64,000 nucleotides of DNA from Pseudomonadota bacterium (GTDB lineage: Bacteria; Pseudomonadota; Gammaproteobacteria; Steroidobacterales; Steroidobacteraceae): positions 117,909-181,908 of the forward strand of contig JAJYUA010000003.1 of NCBI GenBank assembly GCA_021792755.1. Direction: 5' to 3'. Below, piece by piece: positions 39,015-48,305 of this stretch. Positions within the stretch are counted from its first letter, which is position 1, and every line of letters starts with the position of its first letter. A program made the position numbers and the translations under genes. The notes below the pieces were generated by a model that saw only the letters and a list, made by a program, of their open reading frames with translations, had not been told where the DNA came from and searched no databases.

Positions 39015-39133
39015 GAGATTCTCCTCGTTGGGTTGGGCCTCCGCGCACCTCCGCAGCCATCCCGCCGGTGGGGGTCTTGCCTCCCCCGCCGGCGGAACAC
39101 CCAGCGTGCGGATTTCAGCGATGCGCGTGTGGG

Positions 39134-39163
39134 TTGATTGCCAAAAAAGGCCGCGCTTTATAC
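39134..39163 (+). promoter_or_regulatory. Probable map-glnD-dap promoter
   Basis: TTGATT (39134-39139) and TTATAC (39158-39163) with 18 bases between. The -10 hexamer overlaps, base for base, the -10 of the opposing rpsB promoter. The predicted start is near 39170, about 80 bases upstream of the map ATG. Confidence 0.5.
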
Positions 39164-39185
39164 CATGAAGCACTCGCCTGAACAA
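39157..39185 (-). promoter_or_regulatory. Probable rpsB-tsf promoter
   Basis: On the minus strand, TTGTTC (39180-39185) and TATAAA (39157-39162) are separated by exactly 17 bases. Transcription would start near 39150 and leave a leader of about 135 bases before the rpsB start codon. Confidence 0.6.
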
Positions 39186-39252
39186 CGTCTTGCGCGCGCA
39201 ACAGCCGGGCTGCGGCGGCGCGGCCCGGCGGTTCGGCCTTTGCGGAAGATCC

Positions 39253-40026
39253 ATGCACGTCACCATCAAGTCCCCCGAGGAGCAGGAAAAGATGCGCATC
39301 GCCGGCCAGCTGGCCGCCGAGGTGCTGGACATGATCGCCGAGCACGTGGTGCCCGGGGTGAGCACCGAGGAGCTCGATCGCATCTGCCACGATTACATCG
39401 TCAATGTCCAGCGCTCGATCCCGGCGAACCTCAACTACCGGGGCTTCCCCAAGACCATCTGCACCTCGGTCAATCACGTCGTCTGTCACGGGATTCCGAA
39501 CGACAAGCGCCTCAAGGCCGGGGACATCGTCAACATCGACGTGACGGTCATCCGGGACGGCTACCACGGCGATACCAGCCGCATGTACTTCGTGGGCAAG
39601 CCGCCCGCCCACGCGCAGCGGCTCGTCGGGATCTGCTTCGAGGCGATGTGGCACGGCATCGAAGTGGTGCGCCCGGGCACGCGCCTCGGGGACATCGGCC
39701 ATGCCATCCAGAGCTTCGTGGAAGAGCACAATTATTCGGTGGTGCGCGAGTACTGCGGCCACGGCATCGGACGGGTGTACCACGAGGACCCGCAGGTGCT
39801 GCATTACGGTGAGCCGGGCACGGGGCTCACCCTCGAGCCCGGCATGACCTTCACGATCGAGCCCATGGTCAATGCGGGCAAGCGTCACGTGCGGCTGCTG
39901 CCCGATGGCTGGACCGTCATCACCAAGGACCATTCGCTGTCGGCCCAGTGGGAGCACACCGTGCTGGTGACCGACGGCGGCCACGAGGTGCTCACGCTCG
40001 GAGCGGCCGACCGGCGAGCGCACTGA
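39253..40026 (+). CDS. map: Methionine aminopeptidase, type I
   Basis: 257 aa from ATG 39253. Map removes the initiator methionine. The metal ligands are in [20 protein letters not shown] (two Asp), [15 protein letters not shown] (His), TIEPMVN (Glu) and [10 protein letters not shown] (Glu). The substrate-gate His is in NHVVCHGIP. The gene is divergent from rpsB, which is the conserved arrangement, and glnD begins 5 bases after its stop. Confidence 0.97.
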   Translation: MHVTIKSPEEQEKMRIAGQLAAEVLDMIAEHVVPGVSTEELDRICHDYIVNVQRSIPANLNYRGFPKTICTSVNHVVCHGIPNDKRLKAGDIVNIDVTVIRDGYHGDTSRMYFVGKPPAHAQRLVGICFEAMWHGIEVVRPGTRLGDIGHAIQSFVEEHNYSVVREYCGHGIGRVYHEDPQVLHYGEPGTGLTLEPGMTFTIEPMVNAGKRHVRLLPDGWTVITKDHSLSAQWEHTVLVTDGGHEVLTLGAADRRAH

Positions 40027-40031
40027 GCGAT

Positions 40032-42734
40032 ATGGCGGCCGCAGACCTGGATCCCGACGAGACGGGAGCGAGCTCGGCGCCGCCCGCCCCGCTCGATTGG
40101 CCGCTGCTTGCCCGGTTGCCGCAGCGGCTCGCCGAAGCGCCGCAGGCGCCGAGCGCCTTCCGGGAAGTGCTCGGCCAGGCGCACGAGGAGCTCAAGGCGC
40201 GCTTCCTCGCCGATGAGCCGGTCGAGGCCCTGGTGCACGCGCGCGCCGCCCTCATCGACGGGGTGCTGCAGGCCGCCTGGCGCACCCACACCCCCGCCTC
40301 GATGAGCGCCTGGGCGCTGGTTGCGGTGGGCGGCTACGGGCGCGGCGAGCTGCACCTGTGCTCGGACATCGACATTCTGCTGCTGGTGCCCGGCGCTGCG
40401 CAGGGCGCCGAGCGCGGTGCCGCGGAGCGGCTGCTCGCCTTCCTCTGGGACATCGGCCTGGAGGTCGGGCACAGCGTGCGCACCGTGGAGGAATGCGCCG
40501 AGCAAAGCGCCGCCGACGTCAGCGTCATGACGACCCTGATCGAGGCGCGCCTGCTCGCCGGCGACCCCTCGCTCCTCGCCGAGGTGCGCGCGGCACTCTC
40601 GAGCGAGCGTATCTGGCCGGTCCGGGACTTCTTCGATGCCAAGGTGCGCGAGCAGGCCGAGCGGCACCTGAAGGCGAACGATACCGCCTACAACCTCGAG
40701 CCGAACGTCAAGACCGGGCCGGGGGGGTTGCGGGACATCCAGACGATCGCCTGGGTCGCCAAGCGCCACTTCGGCTGCGAGACCTTGGATGAGTTGAGCC
40801 GCCTCGGCTTTCTCTCGGTGACCGAGCTCAGGCGCCTGAAGCAGGCGCGCGCCTTCCTGTGGAAGGTGCGCTTCGGGCTGCACGTGCTCACCGGCCGGCG
40901 CGAGGACCGGCTGCTGTTCGATCATCAGATCCGCCTCGCGCAGACCTTCGGCTACGAGGACGCCTCCTACACCCTCGCCGTCGAGCAGTTCATGCAGCGC
41001 TACTACCGCACCGTCAAGGACGTGAGCCTGCTCAATGAGCTGCTGCTGCAGCTGTTTCGCGAGGCGATCCTCACCGAGAGCGAGCCGCCGCGGCCGCTCA
41101 ATGCGCGCTTCCAGGTGCGCTGCGGCTCGCTCGAGACGGTGAGCGAGGATGTGTTCGCGCGCAGCCCCTCGGCGCTGCTCGAGCTGTTCGTGCTGCTGCA
41201 GCAGAACCCCGAGATCAAGGGCGTGCGCGCCTCGACCATGCGCCAGGTGGCCCGCAGCCTGTGGCTGATCGATGAGGAGTTCCGCCAGAACCCGCGCCAC
41301 CATCGGCTCTTCCTCGAGATCGTACGCTCGCCCGTGGGCGTGACCCACGAGCTGCGCCGGATGAACACCTACGGGGTGCTCGGGCGCTACATTCCCGCCT
41401 TCGGACGCATCGTCGGGCGCATGCAATACGACCTGTTCCACGCCTACACCGTGGACGCGCACACCCTGTTCGTGGTGAGCAACCTGAGGCGCTTCGCCAT
41501 CCCGCGCTACGACAACGAGCTGCCCCAGGCCTCGCGCATCATGCAACGGCTCCCGCGGCCCGAGGTCGTCTATCTCGCGGCGCTGTTCCACGATATCGCC
41601 AAAGGCCGCGGCGGCGATCATTCCGAGCTCGGCGCGGTCGACGCCGAGGCCTTCTGCCTCGAGCAGGGCCTGTCCCCCTATGACGCGCGCATCGTCGCCT
41701 GGCTCGTTCGCAATCACCTCACCTTCTCGCTCACGGCGCAGAAGCAGGACATCAGCGACCCGGAGGTCATCAACGCCTTTGCCCGGGCGGTGAGCGACGA
41801 GGCGCACCTCGATTATCTCTACGTGCTCACCTGCGCCGACGTGCGTGCGACCAACCCCAAGCTGTGGAACTCCTGGAAGGCCTCGCTGTTTCAGGATTTC
41901 TACCAGCGCGTTCGCCGCGCGCTGCGCCGCGGGCTCGAGACCCCCATCGACCAGGAGCAACTGGTGCAGGAGACGCAGGCGGCGGCGAGGAAGCTGATCG
42001 CCGAGCGCGGCATTCCCACGGCCGATATCGAGCGGCACTGGGCGCGCTTCTCGGTCGCCTACTTCCTGCAGCATTCCCCGGAGGAGCTCGCCTGGCATTC
42101 GCGGCTGCTCGCCGAGCGCGATCCCTCGAGCGATGAGCCGCTGGTGGCGCTCGATTCGCGCAGCGTGCGCGGCACCACGGCAGTGCTCCTCTACACGCGC
42201 GCCCGCCATCATGGCTTCGCGCGCACCACGGCGGTGCTCGATCAGTTGGGCCTCGACGTGGTCGATGCCCGCATCACCCCCACCGGCGACGGCTTCAGCC
42301 TGGATCTGTATCACGTGCTGGAGGACGACGGCGCCCCCATCTCCGACTGCGACCGGCTGGCGGAAATCGAGCAGGCCCTGTGGCGCTCGATGGGCCGGCC
42401 CGAGGCCACCGTGGCCGTGCACCGGCGCGCGCCCCGGCAGGTGCGCATGTTCCGCACCCCCACCCAGATCGTGCTCAGCATCGATGAGCGCAACGGCCGA
42501 TCGGTGCTCGAGCTCACCGCGGGCGACCGTCCGGGCCTGCTGTGCGACGTGGGCAAGGTGCTCACCGCCGAGCGCATCGCGCTGCAGGCGGCCCGGATCA
42601 TGACGGTCGGTGAGCGCGCCGAGGATGTTTTCTACATCACCGACCTCGAAGGCCGGCCCCTCACCGAGACGGCCGCCGAGCGGCTGCGCGAGAATCTGGG
42701 CAAGGCGCTCGAGCAGCGCGCCGCCGCGTCCTGA
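40032..42734 (+). CDS. glnD: Bifunctional uridylyltransferase/uridylyl-removing enzyme (PII)
   Basis: 900 aa. GlnD senses glutamine and uridylylates or deuridylylates PII proteins, setting nitrogen status. The nucleotidyltransferase site GGYGRGEL is at residues 100-107 with Asp112 and Asp114 (SDIDILLL). The uridylyl-removing HD domain has LFHDIAKGRGGDHSELG near residue 515, and two ACT domains are at about 709-780 and 819-890 (the latter with ELTAGDRPGLLCDVGKVL). The short start given here follows map by 5 bases; the open frame further upstream lies within map. Confidence 0.96.
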   Translation: MAAADLDPDETGASSAPPAPLDWPLLARLPQRLAEAPQAPSAFREVLGQAHEELKARFLADEPVEALVHARAALIDGVLQAAWRTHTPASMSAWALVAVGGYGRGELHLCSDIDILLLVPGAAQGAERGAAERLLAFLWDIGLEVGHSVRTVEECAEQSAADVSVMTTLIEARLLAGDPSLLAEVRAALSSERIWPVRDFFDAKVREQAERHLKANDTAYNLEPNVKTGPGGLRDIQTIAWVAKRHFGCETLDELSRLGFLSVTELRRLKQARAFLWKVRFGLHVLTGRREDRLLFDHQIRLAQTFGYEDASYTLAVEQFMQRYYRTVKDVSLLNELLLQLFREAILTESEPPRPLNARFQVRCGSLETVSEDVFARSPSALLELFVLLQQNPEIKGVRASTMRQVARSLWLIDEEFRQNPRHHRLFLEIVRSPVGVTHELRRMNTYGVLGRYIPAFGRIVGRMQYDLFHAYTVDAHTLFVVSNLRRFAIPRYDNELPQASRIMQRLPRPEVVYLAALFHDIAKGRGGDHSELGAVDAEAFCLEQGLSPYDARIVAWLVRNHLTFSLTAQKQDISDPEVINAFARAVSDEAHLDYLYVLTCADVRATNPKLWNSWKASLFQDFYQRVRRALRRGLETPIDQEQLVQETQAAARKLIAERGIPTADIERHWARFSVAYFLQHSPEELAWHSRLLAERDPSSDEPLVALDSRSVRGTTAVLLYTRARHHGFARTTAVLDQLGLDVVDARITPTGDGFSLDLYHVLEDDGAPISDCDRLAEIEQALWRSMGRPEATVAVHRRAPRQVRMFRTPTQIVLSIDERNGRSVLELTAGDRPGLLCDVGKVLTAERIALQAARIMTVGERAEDVFYITDLEGRPLTETAAERLRENLGKALEQRAAAS

Positions 42735-42763
42735 CACAGCGAAGATCACCGGAGGCTTGTTGA

Positions 42764-43966
42764 ATGAACCCGCGTCTCGAGCGGCTGCACGCGTATCCCT
42801 TCGAGCGCCTGGCGCGCCTGATGGCCGGCCTCAGCCCCCCGGCCGGCCTGAGCCCCATCGGCATGTCGATCGGGGAGCCGCGCCACGCGCCCCCGCCCGT
42901 GGTGGTGAGCGCGCTGCGCGAGAGCCTGCATCGCCTCGACACGTATCCCAGCACGATCGGGCTGCTCGAGCTGCGCACCGCCTGCGCAGAATGGCTGCAA
43001 AGGCGCTACCGCCTCCCGGCAGGCAGCATCGATCCGGCCACCGAGGTGCTTCCGGTGAACGGCACGCGGGAGGCGCTGTTCGCCTTCGTGCAGGCCGCCG
43101 TCGATGGGCGCTACCAGCCGGTGGTGGCGATGCCGAATCCGTTCTATCAGATCTACGAGGGAGCGGCGCTGCTCGCCGGCGCGCGGCCCTTCCTCCTCGA
43201 CACCACCGCCGCCGGGCGCTACCTGCCCGACCTCGATGCCGTGCCCGAACAGCTCTGGCGGCACTGTCAGGTGCTGTTTCTGTGCAGCCCGGGCAACCCG
43301 ACCGGCAAGGCGCTGCCGAGGCAGCTGCTGCTGCGCGCCCTCGAGCTCGCCGAGCGGCACGATTTCATCCTCGCCGCCGACGAGTGCTACGCGGAGATCT
43401 ACCTCGATGAGCGCTCGCCCCCGCCGGGACTGCTCGAGGTCTGCCGCTCGAGCGGCCGCGAGCGCTTCGAGCGCTGCATCGTCTTCCACAGCCTCTCGAA
43501 GCGCTCGAGCGTGCCGGGCCTGCGCGCCGGGTTCGTCTGCGGCGATGCGCGCATCATTGCGCGCTTCCTCCTCTACCGCACCTATCACGGCAGCGCCATG
43601 GCGGTGCCCACGCAGCTCGCGAGCCTCGCCGCGTGGCGGGACGATGCGCATGCCGCGCACAACCGCCGCCTGTATCAGGAGAAGTTCGAGCGCGTGCTGC
43701 CGATTCTCTCGCCCGTGCTGCCGGTCGAGAAGCCGGATGGGGCGTTCTACCTGTGGACCGAGGTGCGCGAAGACGACGAGCGATTCGCGCAGGATCTGTA
43801 CGCGACACGGGCCGTGACCGTCCTGCCGGGCAGCTACCTGGCGCGCGCCGGGGCAAGCGGCAACCCGGGCGCCGGCCGAGTGCGCATCTCGCTGGTGCCC
43901 GCCGTCGATGAGTGCGTGCAGGCCGCGCAGCGCATCCGCCAATTCGTCGAGGAGCGCGCGCCATGA
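42764..43966 (+). CDS. dapC: Succinyldiaminopimelate aminotransferase (DapC)
   Basis: 400 aa, fold-type I PLP aminotransferase. DapC makes N-succinyl-L,L-diaminopimelate in the lysine and peptidoglycan pathway. Seen: [39 protein letters not shown], the Asp-containing [11 protein letters not shown] and the PLP lysine in [17 protein letters not shown] (Lys about 246). Its position between glnD and dapD, with ATGA overlap with dapD, supports the DapC assignment over other aminotransferases such as ArgD. Confidence 0.92.
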   Translation: MNPRLERLHAYPFERLARLMAGLSPPAGLSPIGMSIGEPRHAPPPVVVSALRESLHRLDTYPSTIGLLELRTACAEWLQRRYRLPAGSIDPATEVLPVNGTREALFAFVQAAVDGRYQPVVAMPNPFYQIYEGAALLAGARPFLLDTTAAGRYLPDLDAVPEQLWRHCQVLFLCSPGNPTGKALPRQLLLRALELAERHDFILAADECYAEIYLDERSPPPGLLEVCRSSGRERFERCIVFHSLSKRSSVPGLRAGFVCGDARIIARFLLYRTYHGSAMAVPTQLASLAAWRDDAHAAHNRRLYQEKFERVLPILSPVLPVEKPDGAFYLWTEVREDDERFAQDLYATRAVTVLPGSYLARAGASGNPGAGRVRISLVPAVDECVQAAQRIRQFVEERAP

Positions 43967-44793
43967 GCCGCCTCGAGACTCTCAAGCCGGCCATCGAGGC
44001 CGCCTTCGAGCGCCGCGCCGATCTGAACCCGCGCACGGTGCCCGCCGCGCTGGCGGCGGCCCTGGAGGAGTGCCTCGAGCTGCTCGACTCGGGCCGCGCG
44101 CGCGTCGCGGAGCCGAGGGACGGCCGCTGGGTCGTCAACGAATGGCTGAAGAAGGCCGTGTTGCTCTACTTCCGCACGCACGACAATGTCGTGATGGATG
44201 CGGGCTTCACGCGCTTTTACGACAAGGTGCCGTTGAAGTACGCCCAGTCGACCGAGGCGCAGCTGCTCGCTTCGGGCACGCGCGTCGTGCCGCATGCGCT
44301 GGTGCGCAAGGGCGCGCACGTCGCGGCCAACGTCGTGTTGATGCCGAGCTATGTCAACATCGGCGCCTACGTCGACTCCGGAACCATGGTGGATACGTGG
44401 GCGACGGTAGGCTCATGCGCCCAGATCGGCCGCAATGTGCACCTGTCGGGCGGGGTCGGGATCGGGGGCGTGCTCGAGCCGCTGCAGGCGAGCCCCACCA
44501 TCATCGAGGACGACTGCTTCATCGGCGCGCGCTCGGAGATCGTCGAGGGGGTGGTGGTCGAGGCCGGCTCGGTGATCTCGATGGGCGTGTTCATCGGGCA
44601 GAGCACGCGGATCTACGACCGCGCGAGCGGCCAGGTCCTCAGGGGCCGGATTCCGGCCGGCTCGGTGGTGGTGCCGGGCACGCTGCCCTCGGCCGATGGC
44701 CGCTACGGCCTCGCGTGCGCGGTGATCGTCAAGCGGGTGGATGCGCAGACGCGCGCCAAGACTTCGATCAACGAGCTGCTGAGAGCCGAGTAG
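43963..44793 (+). CDS. dapD: Tetrahydrodipicolinate N-succinyltransferase
   Basis: 276 aa (E. coli 274). DapD succinylates tetrahydrodipicolinate in the succinylase branch of lysine synthesis. The N-terminal helical domain ([20 protein letters not shown]) precedes a left-handed beta helix with [20 protein letters not shown] and [23 protein letters not shown] 43963 overlaps the dapC stop. The dapD stop codon touches a long perfect palindrome that may end the transcript. Confidence 0.96.
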   Translation: MSRLETLKPAIEAAFERRADLNPRTVPAALAAALEECLELLDSGRARVAEPRDGRWVVNEWLKKAVLLYFRTHDNVVMDAGFTRFYDKVPLKYAQSTEAQLLASGTRVVPHALVRKGAHVAANVVLMPSYVNIGAYVDSGTMVDTWATVGSCAQIGRNVHLSGGVGIGGVLEPLQASPTIIEDDCFIGARSEIVEGVVVEAGSVISMGVFIGQSTRIYDRASGQVLRGRIPAGSVVVPGTLPSADGRYGLACAVIVKRVDAQTRAKTSINELLRAE

Positions 44794-44816
44794 CGCGCTG
44801 CGGGCCCGCAGCGCGC
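44793..44816. repeat. 24-bp perfect palindrome after dapD
   Basis: GCGCGCTGCGGG followed directly by its reverse complement CCCGCAGCGCGC, starting on the last base of the dapD stop codon. No T tract follows, so it is not a classic rho-independent terminator. Further stem-loops follow in the same 153-base gap, for example GCGACG/CGTCGC near 44879-44899. The gap separates two convergent transcripts. Confidence 0.75.
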
Positions 44817-44946
44817 CCGTGCAGCGCAGCGGCTTTCCTGCCGGCGGCTGCGAGGCGGGAGCCGCGGCGCGAGCCTGCAGCGACGCCCTTGCGCCGTCGC
44901 GGGCAAGCCCCCCCGCGCAGGAACGCTCCGGGCATTCCCCGAGCGG

Positions 44947-47040
44947 TCAGCGCGGGCCGTAGCGCTCTCGCAGCGCGGCATTGACTTCGTCGAGCCCCCT
45001 GGCGGCCTCGAGTCCCCGGGGGCGATAGACGAGCGCCTGCTGGAACTCGGACTGCGCCTGAAACAGCCGTCCATTGCCGAAATCCCTGAGGCCGGTGGCC
45101 ACCGCGCGCGCGTAGCCGGTGTCTTTGAAAGCGTTCTTGACGGTCGTGTCGACACGCTCCAGTCCGAGCCTCGCCGGCGCATACCCCGGGTCGCGCGCCA
45201 GCACCAGAGTGTAGAGGTGTGCCGCGCGCGCATACTCGCGCGCACGCTCCGCAAGCTGCGCGTCGGCCAGTAAAGGCTGTACACCCTTCAGCAGCCGCGC
45301 CTGCCGCTGTCCTTCGATCGCCTCCCGGTTGCCCGGATCGATGCGCAGGGCGAACGCAAACGCGCGGGCCGCGGAGGCCTGGCGCCCCGCCGCCAGGGCA
45401 GTGCGCGCGGCGTTGAGCGTGGCCGCCAGCACCCGCGGCGCCTTGCTCTGCACGACCGCGAGCAGCCTCTCGGCCTGGCGCCAGTGCCGGCGCGCGACCG
45501 CGCTGCCTCCGGCCTGCTCGGCCCCGCTCGCCTCGGCCGCCTGAATCCGCGCGGCCGCGACATCGGCCGCGTCCCAGGTGGACGCGCCGCGCGCCGTGAG
45601 CGCGCTCAGACGCCGGTCGAACCGCGCGCGCTCTGCCGCCAGCCCCTGCGGCGCCGACGCATCGGCCGATGACATCGGGGAAGCCTGCGTGGCGCGCGAC
45701 GAGCCGACCGGCCGCGCCGAGTCCGGCGCGTGCCCCCCGTCAGCCCGAGACACGAGCACCGAGAGGCGATCGAGGTCGTGGCGCAGGTGCTCGCGAGAGA
45801 TCCAACGCAGCGCCCCCGCCGCGATCACCACGCCCCAAACCAGCCCGAACAGCAGGTAGCGCAAGCGAGGCGGCTTTCTTCCCGATGGGGCGGCAGCGGC
45901 GCGTGGGTGCCGGGGATCGGAGCGCATCGGCCCGAGCGGCGGGATAGTCTCGATCCTCGGGCCGAGGGCCGCCCCCGCCGAGAGCGGCTCGGCGACGGGC
46001 GGCACCGGGGCCGCGGGGGCAGCGGCCTCCCGGGAGCGGTTCGGCAAAGACGACAGCGACGCCCCCCCCTCCTGCGCTGCCGCCTCGGCAAGGGGCGGCA
46101 GGGGCACTGCGGCGAAGGCACGCGCGCTCACCGAAGGATCCGGGGGGACGGCAGCGGTGGCCGAGGCAGGGTCGGCACAGGTCGCGGCCTCGGTCAAGCG
46201 CTCGCCCGGATCGAGCCACAGCGTCGAATTCAGCGTTGCCTCGAGCTCGTCGATGACCTGATGCATGGACGCCGGACGCTCGCCGGCGCTCTTGGCGAGC
46301 ATGCGCATCACCAGCTCGATCAGCTCCGCCGGAGCCTGCCGCGCCGGCACGAGTTGCGGCACCGGTCCTGACTGGGCGCGGGCGGCGTTGAAACGGGGAT
46401 GGTACGGCGGGTGACCGGCCAGCAGCTCGTAGGCCAGCGCTCCAAAGCCGTAGATATCGTCGGCCGGACTCGGGGGCTCGCCGCGAAGCTGCTCGGGACT
46501 GGCCGTGAAAGGCGAGAGCCCCCCCGCCTGCGCCTCGGCCGCTCCCGGCCCGGCACCGGGCAGCAAGGCGGCCACGCCGAAGTCCGCGAGCTTCACCCGG
46601 CCGCGGCTGTCAAAGAGCACATTGCCCGGCTTCAGATCCCTGTGCACCACGCCGCAGGTGTGCGCGTACTCGAGCGCCTCGGCGACCTCGAGCAGCACCG
46701 GCACGACCTCCAAATACCCCTCGCCGCGCAGCCGGGACAGATCGCCTCCGGCGGCCAGCTCCATCGGCAATACCGCGTACCCCTCGATGCGCTCCGGAGG
46801 CTGCACCTGAAGAATGGCGGGGTGCTGCAGCCGCACGGCGATGGCGTGCTCCCGCTCGAGCGCCGCCCAGGCCGCAGGCGAGCGACCCAGGGTCGGGGCG
46901 AGGATCTTCACGGCAATGTCAAGGCCCCGGGTTCCATCGTGCGCCCGCCAGACCTCACCCTGCCCGCCGATCCCGAGCCGCTCGATCAAGTTGTAGCGGC
47001 CGAGCGTCATCGGCTGAACCACTGCGCGAACCTGCGACAT
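44947..47040 (-). CDS. Membrane Ser/Thr protein kinase with TPR-like C-terminal domain
   Basis: 697 aa from ATG 47040. A Hanks-type kinase domain (about residues 15-280) keeps the glycine loop GIGGQGEV, Lys45 in IAVKIL, HRDLKPGN at 133-140 and DFG at 153-155; the APE motif reads SPE. A Pro/Ala-rich linker leads to one membrane helix near residues 393-410 (YLLFGLVWGVVIAAGAL). The C-terminal, presumably periplasmic part has a coiled coil and TPR-like helical repeats (AFALRIDPGNREAIEGQRQA, LYTLVLARDPGYAPARLGLE, FQQALVYRPRGLEAARGLDE). The residues for catalysis are complete, so activity is expected. Its substrate is unknown. It lies downstream of two pstB genes on the same strand. Confidence 0.88.
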   Translation of the reverse strand: MSQVRAVVQPMTLGRYNLIERLGIGGQGEVWRAHDGTRGLDIAVKILAPTLGRSPAAWAALEREHAIAVRLQHPAILQVQPPERIEGYAVLPMELAAGGDLSRLRGEGYLEVVPVLLEVAEALEYAHTCGVVHRDLKPGNVLFDSRGRVKLADFGVAALLPGAGPGAAEAQAGGLSPFTASPEQLRGEPPSPADDIYGFGALAYELLAGHPPYHPRFNAARAQSGPVPQLVPARQAPAELIELVMRMLAKSAGERPASMHQVIDELEATLNSTLWLDPGERLTEAATCADPASATAAVPPDPSVSARAFAAVPLPPLAEAAAQEGGASLSSLPNRSREAAAPAAPVPPVAEPLSAGAALGPRIETIPPLGPMRSDPRHPRAAAAPSGRKPPRLRYLLFGLVWGVVIAAGALRWISREHLRHDLDRLSVLVSRADGGHAPDSARPVGSSRATQASPMSSADASAPQGLAAERARFDRRLSALTARGASTWDAADVAAARIQAAEASGAEQAGGSAVARRHWRQAERLLAVVQSKAPRVLAATLNAARTALAAGRQASAARAFAFALRIDPGNREAIEGQRQARLLKGVQPLLADAQLAERAREYARAAHLYTLVLARDPGYAPARLGLERVDTTVKNAFKDTGYARAVATGLRDFGNGRLFQAQSEFQQALVYRPRGLEAARGLDEVNAALRERYGPR

Positions 47041-47089
47041 GACCTCCACCTGCGAAGCTGCAGCTCCTGCGAGCGTTGGCGTTGCGGCT

Positions 47090-47119
47090 ACTGTATCTCG
47101 TCGGGAGGCGAAACGTCAC
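47090..47119 (-). promoter_or_regulatory. Possible promoter of the Ser/Thr kinase gene
   Basis: On the minus strand GTGACG (47114-47119) and TACAGT (47090-47095) are 18 bases apart, 50 bases upstream of the kinase ATG. Each hexamer matches consensus at four of six positions. Confidence 0.3.
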
Positions 47120-47266
47120 TGCCCGCACGCGGCGACGCGAAGGTGTCGCAGTTCGTCAACACTGCGGCACATCAGCGGTGCCGATCGAGCACCCTTGCGC
47201 GGCGGTCCCTGCGGCCACGCCCTCTCGCGGCCCGCCGCCCGGGCCGGCCTCGATGGGGCGCCGCGC

Positions 47267-48175
47267 TCACCCGAACCGGCCGGTGATGTAGTCTTCCGTG
47301 AGACGGTGCTTCGGGTTGGTGAACACCCGGTCCGTCGGGCCGACTTCCGCCAGGCTTCCCAGATGGAAGTAGGCGGTGCGCTGCGAGACGCGCGCCGCCT
47401 GCTGCATCGAGTGCGTCACGATCACGATCGCGTAGGATTCTCGCAGCTCCTCGATCAGATCCTCGATGCGCGCCGTGGCGATCGGATCGAGCGCCGAGCA
47501 CGGCTCGTCCATCAGGATCACCTCCGGTTGCACGGCGAGGGCGCGCGCGATGCACAGCCGCTGCTGCTGCCCGCCCGAGAGCCCCGTACCGAGCGTGCCC
47601 AGCCGGTCTTTGACCTCGCCCCACAAGCCCGCCCGCTGCAGGCTGGTGAACACCAACTCATCGAGATCGGCGCGGCTGCGGGTGAGCTTGTGAATGCGCG
47701 GACCGTAGGCGACGTTGTCGTAGATCGACTTCGGGAAGGGATTGGGGCGCTGGAAGACCATGCCGATGCGCGCGCGCAGCCGCGCCACGTCCATCTGCTT
47801 GTCATGGATGTCCTGCCCATCCAACGTGATCGTGCCGGTGACCCGCGCCCCGGGAATCGTGTCGTTCATGCGATTCAGACAGCGCAGGAACGTCGACTTG
47901 CCGCACCCCGAGGGGCCGATGCAGGCGAGCACCTGGCGGCGCGCGATGTCAACCGTCACGCCGTTCAGCGCCTGCTTGGCGCCATAGAAGACATTGACGT
48001 CCTTGCACGAGAACACCGGGTCCTCGACGGTGGCCTCCCCCGCGGTGCCGCCGGTGAGGCCCTCGCCGAGCGAGTCCGGGATGTGCACCCGTCCGCTTGG
48101 CTTGATGCCGAGCTCTGCGGGCAGATCGCGCGGCCGGGTACCGGCCGGGCCTTCGCCCCGACTCACTTCCTCCAC
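47267..48175 (-). CDS. pstB: Phosphate ABC transporter ATP-binding protein PstB, copy 1
   Basis: 302 aa from GTG 48175, with a 50-residue N-terminal extension before the ABC domain. Walker A is GPSGCGKST, the Q loop [17 protein letters not shown] is the PstB-specific form, the signature is [15 protein letters not shown] and Walker B is [13 protein letters not shown], followed by the His loop [12 protein letters not shown]. It ends with the PstB-typical [10 protein letters not shown]. PstB powers high-affinity phosphate import through PstC/PstA. No pstS, pstC or pstA lies in the window. It is 130 bases after the second pstB copy. Confidence 0.92.
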   Translation of the reverse strand: MEEVSRGEGPAGTRPRDLPAELGIKPSGRVHIPDSLGEGLTGGTAGEATVEDPVFSCKDVNVFYGAKQALNGVTVDIARRQVLACIGPSGCGKSTFLRCLNRMNDTIPGARVTGTITLDGQDIHDKQMDVARLRARIGMVFQRPNPFPKSIYDNVAYGPRIHKLTRSRADLDELVFTSLQRAGLWGEVKDRLGTLGTGLSGGQQQRLCIARALAVQPEVILMDEPCSALDPIATARIEDLIEELRESYAIVIVTHSMQQAARVSQRTAYFHLGSLAEVGPTDRVFTNPKHRLTEDYITGRFG

Positions 48176-48305
48176 GATGGCTGCTCCGAAATGTCAGTGT
48201 GCCGCCGTGCCCGCCGCGGGCGCCAGGGCGCCCGGCCGGGACATCCTGCCCGCTCGCTCGCGCCGATCGAGGCCCCCTCGGGTGTCCTCGATGAGGGCGC
48301 CGCGC

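Noticed and set aside
39885..42749. Minus-strand open frame of 954 codons opposite glnD
   Set aside because: Antisense to a full-length GlnD with all catalytic motifs; no recognisable domain of its own.
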